A stretch of DNA of 21,055 bases, taken from positions 1 through 21,055 of the forward strand of contig JBMDXK010000038.1 in assembly GCA_048594375.1 (NCBI GenBank), in the 5' to 3' direction. Under the pieces are notes generated by a model. The model did not search any database. It was not told the DNA's origin and worked only from the letters and a program-made list of their open reading frames with translations. The stretch is from JBMDXK01 sp048594375 (GTDB lineage: Bacteria > Pseudomonadota > Alphaproteobacteria > Rhizobiales > Methylopilaceae). A program made the position numbers and the translations under genes. Of the stretch, positions 1 through 6,645 are shown piece by piece (the first letter of the stretch is position 1; the number at the start of each line of letters is the position of its first letter).

Positions 1-188
1 ATAAAGTGTTATAACAACCTAGAACACATTTATGAAAATAATTTTTAAAACACACAAATAACAACAATACTTTATATTATTAAAATTCAAGCCATTTTAA
101 TAACGTGTTATTCCAAGATTATCATTACAATTGCTATATAAGACTATTGAAAGCCTGAAAGGGTAGTAATAATGACAAGGAGCTAGCC

Positions 189-698
189 ATGGATGTAGGT
201 CTTTCAAACAGGGCGGTAATGCCTTTGCCTTATTACACTGCACGCATTGATGTGGTGCCTGTCAAGGATTCTGTGAATACCTTGATGCCCCAGACAGATT
301 ATGCGGTTGCTTCCATGGCTGCTTCTGAACGTTCTGCGGCGTGGAGTGCGGAATACAAGCGTATGATGTCTGAACAAGATGCGCGCGCTGTTGACGAGCT
401 GCGTGAGAGGCTCGAGCGGGAAATCGAATACGATGCCGCCGACAAGGCATTGATTTTCCGCGTAATTGATACTCGCAATGGCGAAGTTATTGTCCAAACC
501 CCCAACGAAGCCATGCTGAAATTACGCGCCTTCTTCAAGGAAATGGGCATCGATCCCTTTATCCGCTCGCAAAGCGAAACGCAGGATTATCCTTTTGGCA
601 TTACCGGCTATCCCGACCAGAAAACAGAGCCAGTAGATTTTCCTCCATGGCCTATGCCTTCAGCTGCATCTGCCAGTGAAGGCACTGTGTTACCATAA
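189..698 (+). CDS. FlaG-like flagellar protein
   Basis: This is a 169-residue soluble protein with no signal peptide or membrane segment. Residues about 75-125 match the FlaG family pattern: a charged helix, then a strand-rich stretch with LIFRVIDTRNGEVIVQTP, then a helix with LKLRAFF. FlaG proteins are small flagellar accessory proteins linked to filament length or assembly; the exact role here is inferred. The N-terminal 70 residues and the Pro/Ser-rich tail after residue 140 are probably disordered. The ATG at 189 is well placed behind AAGGAG at 179-184. It stands alone in AT-rich flanks, away from the flagellar operons further right. No sigma-54 element (GG-N10-GC) is visible upstream; a sigma-70-like TATATA near 135 is possible. 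Family assignment is fairly secure, function less so. Confidence 0.75.
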   Translation: MDVGLSNRAVMPLPYYTARIDVVPVKDSVNTLMPQTDYAVASMAASERSAAWSAEYKRMMSEQDARAVDELRERLEREIEYDAADKALIFRVIDTRNGEVIVQTPNEAMLKLRAFFKEMGIDPFIRSQSETQDYPFGITGYPDQKTEPVDFPPWPMPSAASASEGTVLP

Positions 699-930
699 AC
701 ACGTCTAAATAAAGAGGCTGCAATCAATACCCAAAACTGCAAAGAGTTATTTTTAGTGATTTTTCATGTATAGAAATTAAAAAACAAACATTTATGCACT
801 ATTAACGTGTATAAAATTTATATTTTTATTTAAAAAATAGAATATTTATGAAGATAAATATTATTTAATATGTTATAGGATCATTTATATTTAATTACAT
901 TACAATATATTTATTTTAATGGAGATAATT
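699..930. other. AT-rich intergenic stretch
   Basis: These 230 bases between the FlaG-like gene and the orphan gene are strongly AT-rich. I see no ORF, no clear hairpin-plus-T-run terminator and no tRNA. The only functional signal I can support is the GGAGAT ribosome binding site at 921-926. Confidence 0.5.
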
Positions 931-1389
931 GTGTTTAAATTGTTATCAATGCCATCATTTTGCCGTTCTGAAACAAAAGCCACCTCTGGTCAGAATTTCG
1001 ATGCAGCCCTTGCAGGAGCTTTACCGTCGCAGCCGGAAATCACGCAGTTCCCAAGGCACCACAGACCAGAAACGGGTGCGCCTTCTCTATTAAATCCATT
1101 ACAGGAAACCGAAACCAAATATGCGTTGAAGAAACAAGAGGCCGATAAACTGGAAACAGTGGCAGATACGCTTTACTTTGGCATACATGGCTCCCGGTCG
1201 AATATTTCTCCGGCAGAGGTCAAAAAGGCGTCTCTAGATGCTGTGAAAATACATCAGGAAGCGCTAGCGCTTGCAAAGGTTCTGCGCTCTTCACCCCGGT
1301 ATAATACCCCGGATGTCGAGCAGTATCACTTAAATCTCATCCAAGATTACCGTGAAAAAGCCATTGAAATGAACAACCTCATGAAATGA
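931..1389 (+). CDS. Orphan small protein, possible effector-like
   Basis: I do not recognise this protein. The preferred start is GTG at 931, because GGAGAT at 921-926 then sits at normal Shine-Dalgarno distance; an ATG at 919 would place that same GGAG inside the gene. From GTG it has 152 residues: a disordered, Pro/Ser-rich N-terminal third, then a helical C-terminal two thirds rich in Ala, Lys and Glu (residues about 65-152). No signal peptide or membrane helix is convincing. Near residue 20 it has SGQNFDAALAGAL, which resembles a short N-terminal motif seen in the UIM-repeat and methyltransferase-like proteins further right. It ends 18 bases before the convergent ccdA gene. Upstream DNA is very AT-rich. 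Confidence 0.6.
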   Translation: MFKLLSMPSFCRSETKATSGQNFDAALAGALPSQPEITQFPRHHRPETGAPSLLNPLQETETKYALKKQEADKLETVADTLYFGIHGSRSNISPAEVKKASLDAVKIHQEALALAKVLRSSPRYNTPDVEQYHLNLIQDYREKAIEMNNLMK

Positions 1390-1407
1390 AGAATGGGCTG
1401 AAGTCAT

Positions 1408-2133
1408 TTACCCAAGGCGGCTGAAGGCTGGAAACAGTTCAATCAGCCAGAAGGAAAAACGGCTCATCCAGCCCATGAGGAAGGCCGTTCCTGCCAGCAC
1501 CAGCAGCACGCCGACAATTTTTTCCATGCGGCCAAGCCATGGGCGAAAACGCTGCGAAAAGCTGCGCATGGAACCCATGGCTAATGCTGACAGAATAAAC
1601 GGAACGCCAAGCCCCGCCGCATAGAGCGCCAGAAGCATTGCGCCGCGCACAGCCGTTTCTTCCTGTGCCGCCACAGTCAACACCGCGGCCAGCACAGGGC
1701 CGATGCACGGTGTCCAGCCAAAACCAAAGGCCAGCCCCATCACATAGGAGCCCCAGAGCCCAAGCGGTTTTTGTGGATTGAACCGCGCTTCGCGGTAAAG
1801 CAGGGAAAGGCGGAATATCCCCAGAAAATGCAAGCCCATGATGATAATGGCAATACCGGAAAGGGTAATGAGAACATCAAGATAGGCACGCACCAGCGAC
1901 CCGAACACCGATGCGGTTGCGCCCAGCAGCACAAACACAGTGCCAAAACCAAGTACAAACAAACACGCCGCCCCAACAACACGCACGCGCGCTTTGCCTT
2001 CTGCTCTTACGGCACTTTCAACGCCCATACCGGCCATATAGCTCAAGTAAGCCGGCACTAACGGCAAGACACACGGCGTCAGAAAGCTGATAAGGCCAGC
2101 CAGAAAAATTGTGGCAAGACTGAGTTCGGTCAT
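1408..2133 (-). CDS. ccdA: CcdA/DsbD-type thiol-disulfide membrane transporter
   Basis: This 241-residue integral membrane protein has about six hydrophobic helices. The two hallmark cysteines of the CcdA/DsbD transmembrane family are present: Cys21 in LTPCVLPLVPAYLSYMAG at the start of helix 1 and Cys143 in GWTPCIGPVLAAVL at the start of helix 4. The pair passes reducing equivalents from cytoplasmic thioredoxin across the inner membrane to periplasmic acceptors, in cytochrome c maturation and disulfide reduction. Length matches CcdA and is far shorter than full DsbD, so periplasmic partner domains are not fused. It follows the methyltransferase gene by only 9 bases on the same strand, suggesting one transcript. 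No thioredoxin-like partner gene is adjacent. The family call is secure; ccdA rather than another short DsbD-like name is the best fit. Confidence 0.88.
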   Translation of the reverse strand: MTELSLATIFLAGLISFLTPCVLPLVPAYLSYMAGMGVESAVRAEGKARVRVVGAACLFVLGFGTVFVLLGATASVFGSLVRAYLDVLITLSGIAIIIMGLHFLGIFRLSLLYREARFNPQKPLGLWGSYVMGLAFGFGWTPCIGPVLAAVLTVAAQEETAVRGAMLLALYAAGLGVPFILSALAMGSMRSFSQRFRPWLGRMEKIVGVLLVLAGTAFLMGWMSRFSFWLIELFPAFSRLG

Positions 2134-2142
2134 GATGTGTGA

Positions 2143-2742
2143 TTATTTCCCGGTGATTTTGCCAGCGTAATACCGCAGTTGTTCGCCTGTGCGCAGAACG
2201 GCAAAAGTGATTTTTTCAAAAAGCGTGTAATCCCATGTTTTAAAGGCCGCGCGGCGTTTACGGGCAACGCGGATGGGATAGAGCTTCGGGAAGTAAGGCT
2301 TCAAGCGTTCTGCCCACCATGCGGCATCGTGTTGTGTGCAGTGGGCGTTCTCGCCGTTTGCCAGAATCTGTGCGGCGGGGCCGGTGTCGATGATGATGAT
2401 TGCATCCTTGCACAGGGAAGCCATATCGCTGAGAATGGCGTCCAGTTCGCTTTCCGGCACATGTTCAAGCACATCCACATTCAGCAGAAGCTCGCAGGGT
2501 TCGGAAGGGCGTTGCGCGTGAGCGGGAATGGCCGGATCATACCGTACGCGGCGCGTGGAGGCTGGCAAATCCAGGGCTTCGAGCAGGGTACTCTGGCCGC
2601 AGCCGTAATCCAGTACGGAGGCAGGCTTGCGCAAGCGCAGGTGTGGCCGCAGATGGCGCAGATTTTTCACAGATGTATTGCCATAGGCGGCCGAGGCGTG
2701 CAGTTCCTGATACAGGCTGATTTTCGATGACGGTAAAGACAT
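2143..2742 (-). CDS. Class I SAM-dependent methyltransferase
   Basis: This is a soluble class I methyltransferase of 199 residues from the ATG at 2742. SAM-binding motif I is ASVLDYGCGQSTLLEAL, the acidic motif follows near VRYDPAIP, and the motif IV region reads LLNVDVLEHVPESEL. The DVLEHVP signature is typical of the Methyltransf_11/23 group. The substrate cannot be told from the sequence. In-frame upstream starts (GTG at 2763, TTG at 2799) would extend the N-terminus; none of the starts has a strong Shine-Dalgarno, so the start is uncertain. The gene is immediately upstream of ccdA and divergent from ettA, with a short shared promoter region between. Confidence 0.75.
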   Translation of the reverse strand: MSLPSSKISLYQELHASAAYGNTSVKNLRHLRPHLRLRKPASVLDYGCGQSTLLEALDLPASTRRVRYDPAIPAHAQRPSEPCELLLNVDVLEHVPESELDAILSDMASLCKDAIIIIDTGPAAQILANGENAHCTQHDAAWWAERLKPYFPKLYPIRVARKRRAAFKTWDYTLFEKITFAVLRTGEQLRYYAGKITGK

Positions 2743-2813
2743 AGCGCAGGGTTCCGGTGTCACATGATTTTCATTCTTCTTAACCGGAAACGTGGGCAAT
2801 GTGAAGCACGCCC

Positions 2814-2842
2814 TTGCGGGTTTGGCTCAACATGGCTACAAA
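2814..2842 (+). promoter_or_regulatory. Possible sigma-70 promoter for ettA
   Basis: TTGCGG at 2814-2819 and TACAAA at 2837-2842 are separated by 17 bases, the ideal sigma-70 spacing, and would start transcription about 30 bases before the ettA ATG. Both hexamers have mismatches, so this is a weak prediction. Confidence 0.35.
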
Positions 2843-2879
2843 GGTTCTAAAATTCTGTCACGCAAGGAGCTTTCCCACT

Positions 2880-4532
2880 ATGGCGCGTCAATTTATCTAC
2901 CACATGCAGGGGCTTTCCAAATCCTACACAGGCGGCAAAAAGGTGCTGGACAACATTCACCTGCAATTTTACCCCGATGCCAAAATCGGTATTCTGGGTG
3001 TGAACGGTGCGGGTAAATCGACCTTGCTGAAGATCATGGCCGGTTTTGATAAAGACTACACCGGCGATGCGTGGGTCGCACAGGGGGCGCGGGTGGGCTA
3101 TCTCAGCCAGGAGCCGCAGCTTGACCCCGCCAAAACCGTGCGGGAAAATGTGATGGAAGGCGTTGCGGATAAAACCGCTATCCTGACACGCTACAACGAT
3201 CTGGCGATGAACTATTCCGAAGAAACCGCCGATGAAATGACCGCGCTTCAAGATGAGATTGAAGCCAAAAATCTCTGGGATCTCGATGCACAGATTGATC
3301 AGGCTATGGAAGCCCTGCGCTGTCCGCCCGATGATGCCGATGTGACCAAGCTTTCCGGCGGTGAACGCCGCCGCGTGGCGCTGTGCCGGTTGCTTCTGGA
3401 ACAGCCAGAACTCCTGCTGCTTGATGAGCCGACCAACCATCTGGATGCCGAAACCGTGGCATGGCTGGAAAACCATCTGCGCAATTATCCTGGCGCTATT
3501 TTGATTGTGACCCATGACCGCTACTTCCTTGACAATGTCACGGGCTGGATCCTGGAACTGGATCGCGGCCGCGGTATTCCTTATGAAGGAAATTATTCCT
3601 CATGGCTGGGTCAGAAGCAGAAACGTCTGGCACAGGAAGGCCGTGAAGACGAAGCCCGTCAGCGCACCCTTGCCCGCGAACAGGAATGGATGGGCTCTTC
3701 CCCGAAAGCCCGTCAGGCTAAAAACAAGGCGCGTATCAGCCGCTATGAAGAGCTGGTGCAAAAAGCCTCCGAAAAAACGGCGGGTTCTGCACAGATTGTC
3801 ATCCCGATTGCGGAACGGCTGGGCAACAATGTTATTGACTTTGAAAACCTCACCAAAGGTTTCGGTGACCGGCTGTTGATTGATGATCTGTCATTCCGTT
3901 TGCCGCCCGGCGGTATTGTTGGAATCATCGGGCCAAACGGTGCCGGTAAAACAACCCTGTTTCGTATGATTACCGGCGCTGAAAAACCCGATGGTGGCAC
4001 CATTAAAATCGGTGAAAGTGTTCAGCTGGGCTATGTGGATCAATCGCGCGACAGTCTGGATGACAACAAAACCGTATGGGAAGAAATTTCCGGCGGCGTT
4101 GAAGTGATTTATCTGGGCAAACGCGAAATCAACTCCCGCGCCTATTGCTCGAACTTCAACTTCAAAGGCGCTGACCAACAGAAAAAAGTGGGGAGTCTTT
4201 CCGGCGGTGAGCGCAACCGTGTGCATTTGGCAAAAATGCTCAAATCCGGTGCCAACGTTCTCCTGCTCGATGAACCAACCAATGATCTTGATGTGGAAAC
4301 CTTGCGCGCTTTGGAAGAAGCACTGGAAGATTACGCTGGCTGCGCGGTTATCATCAGCCATGATCGCATGTTCCTTGACCGCATTGCCACACACATGCTG
4401 GCGTTTGAAGGCGAGAGCCATGTGGAATGGTTCGAGGGTAACTTTGAAGACTATGAAGAAGACAAGAAACGCCGTCTGGGTGCCGATGCCGTTGAACCTA
4501 AGCGTTTGAAATATAAGAAGTTTGCACGTTAA
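2880..4532 (+). CDS. ettA: ABC-F translational throttle ATPase EttA
   Basis: This is a cytoplasmic ABC-F ATPase that binds the ribosomal E site and gates entry into elongation according to ATP/ADP level (established for EttA). From ATG 2880 it has 550 residues, close to the usual 555. It begins MARQFIYHMQGLSK, the normal EttA N-terminus, with AAGGAG at 2864-2869; the 22 extra codons back to 2814 are not typical of the family. It has two ABC domains. The first carries Walker A GVNGAGKST (about 40-48), signature LSGGERRRVAL and Walker B LLLLDEPTNHLD. The second carries GPNGAGKTT, LSGGERNRVHL and VLLLDEPTNDLD. A basic, helical linker with SPKARQAKNKARISRYEEL lies between them. No transmembrane domain is present. 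A strong terminator follows the gene. Confidence 0.95.
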   Translation: MARQFIYHMQGLSKSYTGGKKVLDNIHLQFYPDAKIGILGVNGAGKSTLLKIMAGFDKDYTGDAWVAQGARVGYLSQEPQLDPAKTVRENVMEGVADKTAILTRYNDLAMNYSEETADEMTALQDEIEAKNLWDLDAQIDQAMEALRCPPDDADVTKLSGGERRRVALCRLLLEQPELLLLDEPTNHLDAETVAWLENHLRNYPGAILIVTHDRYFLDNVTGWILELDRGRGIPYEGNYSSWLGQKQKRLAQEGREDEARQRTLAREQEWMGSSPKARQAKNKARISRYEELVQKASEKTAGSAQIVIPIAERLGNNVIDFENLTKGFGDRLLIDDLSFRLPPGGIVGIIGPNGAGKTTLFRMITGAEKPDGGTIKIGESVQLGYVDQSRDSLDDNKTVWEEISGGVEVIYLGKREINSRAYCSNFNFKGADQQKKVGSLSGGERNRVHLAKMLKSGANVLLLDEPTNDLDVETLRALEEALEDYAGCAVIISHDRMFLDRIATHMLAFEGESHVEWFEGNFEDYEEDKKRRLGADAVEPKRLKYKKFAR

Positions 4533-4573
4533 AATCTGCTTTATTTCTTGGTTTTGTCGCATTTCACCAAACA

Positions 4574-4608
4574 GAGCGCAGAAAATTACTTTCTGCGCTC
4601 TTTTTTTT
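4574..4608 (+). terminator. Rho-independent terminator of ettA
   Basis: A perfect 11-bp stem (4574-4584 with 4590-4600, GC-rich base) with a 5-base loop is followed by eight T residues at 4601-4608. It lies 41 bases after the ettA stop codon. Confidence 0.9.
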
Positions 4609-4666
4609 CTGGTTGATGTCTTGCTTATTGGAAGGTAAAAGAAGTTAATTCTTGTTTAAAGACGAG

Positions 4667-4694
4667 TGCCAGATAAGGTGACCATTTTATCTGG
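4667..4694. repeat. Degenerate copy of dispersed hairpin repeat (5' half)
   Basis: CCAGATAAGGTGACCATTTT and the following ATCTGG form an imperfect palindrome. It resembles the 5' half of the fuller repeat copies at 10308 and 17981 (CCAATAAAATGAYC plus T-rich arm plus GG). It lies between the ettA terminator and the UIM-repeat gene. The 3' half of the repeat is not evident here. Confidence 0.45.
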
Positions 4695-4787
4695 TAAAAC
4701 GTTGCAACAATGCAAAAATGTATAGCGCATACGCCCCATCCTTTTATTGTGCGCATGCGCTGTAAATAACGATAGGGAACAGGGTAA

Positions 4788-5843
4788 ATGGGTATAATAA
4801 AGAGTGATAGTATCCTTTATGACAGTCTTTTTCCTGCCTCGGGGATCCCTGCAAGCCCGCTGAATTTTGAAAATGCTCTCCTGTCGCAAAATGGGCTTTT
4901 TCGCAGCAAAAGCAGAACAAGAACTTCTGCACAAGAAGCGCATGTCCGCTCAGCATCGGAGCGGGCAGAGGCACAGGAAGCAAGGAGACGTGAAGCAGCT
5001 GAATTGCAGCGTGAAGCCGCTGAATTGCAGCGGGTTCTCGCTTTAAGCCTTGAGAGTGCGCATCGAGCCGCACCTTATCCGCCCTCGTACTATGAAACAC
5101 TGAGACAAGACTCATCCAGCAGTCAGGGTGGGAGATTGTCTCTGGAGACACCTTCTCAATTGAGCCGATCATCGCTACAACCGGAAGATTCTGTAAGCCA
5201 ACGTGCCGCGCGCCCTGAAACTCCTGATGAGGAGCGCGCGCAACTCCAACGTGTTTTGCAGGCAAGCATGGAAACAGCCCGTCCAGAAACTCCTGTTGAG
5301 GAGCGCGAGCAACTCCAGCATGCCTTGCAGGAAAGTGTGGAAACAGCGCGCCCTGTAACTCCCGATGAGGAGCATAAACAACTCCACCGCGCTTTGCAGG
5401 AAAGCATGGAAACAGAGCGCCCTATAACTTCTTATACCGAGGATGAGCAACTTGCGATCGCTACACGGGAAAGTGAGCGAACCGCACACCTTGAAAGCTT
5501 TAGAGCTTCACCCCCGCCAGCAGAGGCTCCAGCCAAAAAAGCGCCGCCGATGTTAATCCCCCGTAAACCTGTTCCGCCGCCCGTAAAGCCTGCGTCTGCA
5601 CAGGGTTCCGTGGATGAAAACCGTGGTGCAATGGTGGAGCCAACCAAACAAGGCTCTTCAACGCAACATGAGCCAGATACCGGCGCTATACAAAAAGATA
5701 ACGTATCGGCATTGCCCTCTGAGGCGGGAGATACCCTACCTGAAAACGTAACCCTGCGCCGCTCGGAAGGCAGTGAGATCACCTTAAGGCGATATCTTGA
5801 AAATTTATTACAACAATCCTCCCGATGGGAGGATTTTGACTAG
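4788..5843 (+). CDS. Tandem UIM-repeat protein, candidate host-directed effector
   Basis: This is a 351-residue hydrophilic protein with no membrane segment. Residues 20-50 hold an N-terminal module, NFENALLSQNG followed by an Arg/Ser/Thr stretch, shared with the tandem methyltransferase-like proteins at 14903-16580. Residues 55-85 form a charged Ala/Glu/Arg coiled-coil-like helix ending in LQRVLALSLESA. Four 23-residue tandem repeats follow (141-232). Their cores, such as EEREQLQHALQESVET and EEHKQLHRALQESMET, fit the ubiquitin-interacting motif: acidic cluster, Leu, x-x, Ala, Leu, x-x, Ser, hydrophobic, Glu. Units 2 and 3 fit best; unit 1 and the upstream copy have Val in place of the key Ala, and unit 4 is degenerate. 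A proline-rich segment (242-268, KPVPPPVKP) and an Ser/Thr/Glu-rich tail complete it. ATG 4788 has only a weak GGG-type ribosome site. UIMs are typically eukaryotic, so binding to host ubiquitin is inferred. The stop overlaps that of the convergent FlgN-like gene. Confidence 0.8.
   Translation: MGIIKSDSILYDSLFPASGIPASPLNFENALLSQNGLFRSKSRTRTSAQEAHVRSASERAEAQEARRREAAELQREAAELQRVLALSLESAHRAAPYPPSYYETLRQDSSSSQGGRLSLETPSQLSRSSLQPEDSVSQRAARPETPDEERAQLQRVLQASMETARPETPVEEREQLQHALQESVETARPVTPDEEHKQLHRALQESMETERPITSYTEDEQLAIATRESERTAHLESFRASPPPAEAPAKKAPPMLIPRKPVPPPVKPASAQGSVDENRGAMVEPTKQGSSTQHEPDTGAIQKDNVSALPSEAGDTLPENVTLRRSEGSEITLRRYLENLLQQSSRWEDFD
5208..5483 (+). repeat. Four tandem 69-bp in-frame repeats (UIM units)
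   Basis: Four head-to-tail 69-bp units start at 5208, 5277, 5346 and 5415 and encode the 23-residue UIM repeats. The first three are closely similar at DNA level: each contains CC-x-GTAACTCC/GAAACTCC, GAGGAGC, CAACTCC and GGAAACAG blocks at matching places. The fourth has drifted most. The exact in-frame period means unit number could change without breaking the frame. Confidence 0.9.
5815..5838. terminator. Terminator-like hairpin inside the 3' end of the UIM gene
   Basis: AATCCTCCC (5815-5823), loop GAT, then GGGAGGATT (5827-5835) form a perfect 9-bp stem followed on the plus strand by TTG. It sits inside the last codons of the UIM-repeat gene, immediately before the convergent FlgN-like gene. 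It may stop transcription from either side; the T-run is short, so strength is uncertain. Confidence 0.5.
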
Positions 5844-6322
5844 AACAGCTCGGATACGCTGATTGGGTTTGGAGATTGTTTCTTTCCATAAGTATTGCCG
5901 CGATCATTGTAACCCTGAGGCCGTGTCGAAGCGGTCACATCGTTTGCCACGGTGCGGATAATATCTTCTGAAACGGCTTTGGCTGTTCCCAATACGGCCA
6001 GATTGATCGCCAATGTGTTCTGCAACCGGCTGTGTTGATCGCGCAGACCTTGCAGTTGGGCGGGAGAAAGCACGCTTAAGGCTTCGCGTTCGGTGCGCAT
6101 TTTTTCAAGTGCGCGCACATATTCCACATAGAGGCGGCTTTTATCACCGACCATTTGCCCGGCTTCGAGCAGTTTGGAAGCGCGGATCAGGCTGGTTTCC
6201 TGATCCAGCAGCAGTTCGAGGCTTTCGATAAGCTGGCTGATGCTGCTTAGGAAGTATTCGGCATCATCCCTGTTGGTGATGGTGGAAAGCGGCATGTTGG
6301 GCGTGATGGGAGAGGCTGCCAT
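5840..6322 (-). CDS. FlgN-like flagellar export chaperone
   Basis: This 160-residue, mostly helical cytoplasmic protein is the last gene of the flgI operon. ATG at 6322 follows the flgJ-type gene stop after 5 bases, with GGAAGGA as ribosome binding site; a longer frame back to 6436 would overlap flgJ and lacks family support. The central region (about 20-110) is amphipathic helix with heptad spacing (QLIESLELLLDQETSLI and QGLRDQHSRLQNTLAINL), like FlgN-family chaperones, which bind hook-filament junction proteins FlgK and FlgL. The tail is polar, with Asn, Pro and Gly, and probably disordered. The identity rests on fold pattern and on its place after flgI-flgJ, so the exact family name is tentative. 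Its stop TAG shares the CTAG palindrome at 5840-5843 with the stop of the convergent UIM-repeat gene. Confidence 0.65.
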   Translation of the reverse strand: MAASPITPNMPLSTITNRDDAEYFLSSISQLIESLELLLDQETSLIRASKLLEAGQMVGDKSRLYVEYVRALEKMRTEREALSVLSPAQLQGLRDQHSRLQNTLAINLAVLGTAKAVSEDIIRTVANDVTASTRPQGYNDRGNTYGKKQSPNPISVSELF

Positions 6323-6327
6323 TGTTT

Positions 6328-6645
6328 TTATCCTTCCTGAAGGGTCAATATTTCTTTTAATACACTGTCGGCAATGCCCACTCCGCCTGCGCTTGAGATG
6401 AGATTGGCGTATTCTTCGGTGAGTATGGAGCGCCATGTTGCGCTGCCGGAACCGTTTCCGGCTCCCATGGGGCCTTCGCCCTCAAGGCCGGAGAACATCT
6501 GGGAAAGCATGGTGTTGAGAAACACGCTTTCAAATTCCTGAGCCTGTGTTTTGGCTTTTTCCAGTTGTGCGGTATGTTTTGGTGAAAGCGCTGCGGCATT
6601 CAGCGGCATGGTGGCTGTGTGGGGTTGTAAGATTGCGCTGGTCAT
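6328..6645 (-). CDS. flgJ: FlgJ-type rod-binding protein (N-terminal domain only)
   Basis: This is a 105-residue protein matching the rod-binding domain found at the N-terminus of FlgJ: AQEFESVFLNTMLSQMF, an Gly-rich GPMGAGNGSGS turn, then WRSILTEEYANLISSAGG and GIADSVLKEIL. In enterobacteria FlgJ caps the growing rod and also carries a muramidase domain. That C-terminal muramidase is absent, as is usual in alphaproteobacteria, so peptidoglycan opening must be done by another enzyme. The ATG overlaps the flgI stop by one base (TGATG), implying translational coupling. The name flgJ follows the domain; some genomes label this short form as a chemotaxis-region gene. Confidence 0.88.
   Translation of the reverse strand: MTSAILQPHTATMPLNAAALSPKHTAQLEKAKTQAQEFESVFLNTMLSQMFSGLEGEGPMGAGNGSGSATWRSILTEEYANLISSAGGVGIADSVLKEILTLQEG

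Noticed and set aside
3891..4562. Minus-strand frames of over 200 residues across ettA (also 2847-3515)
   Set aside because: They are shadows of the ettA coding sequence. The plus-strand frame carries every ABC-F motif.
5208..5483. CRISPR array at the 69-bp repeats
   Set aside because: The units are contiguous, in-frame and diverging with no unique spacers; they are protein repeats.
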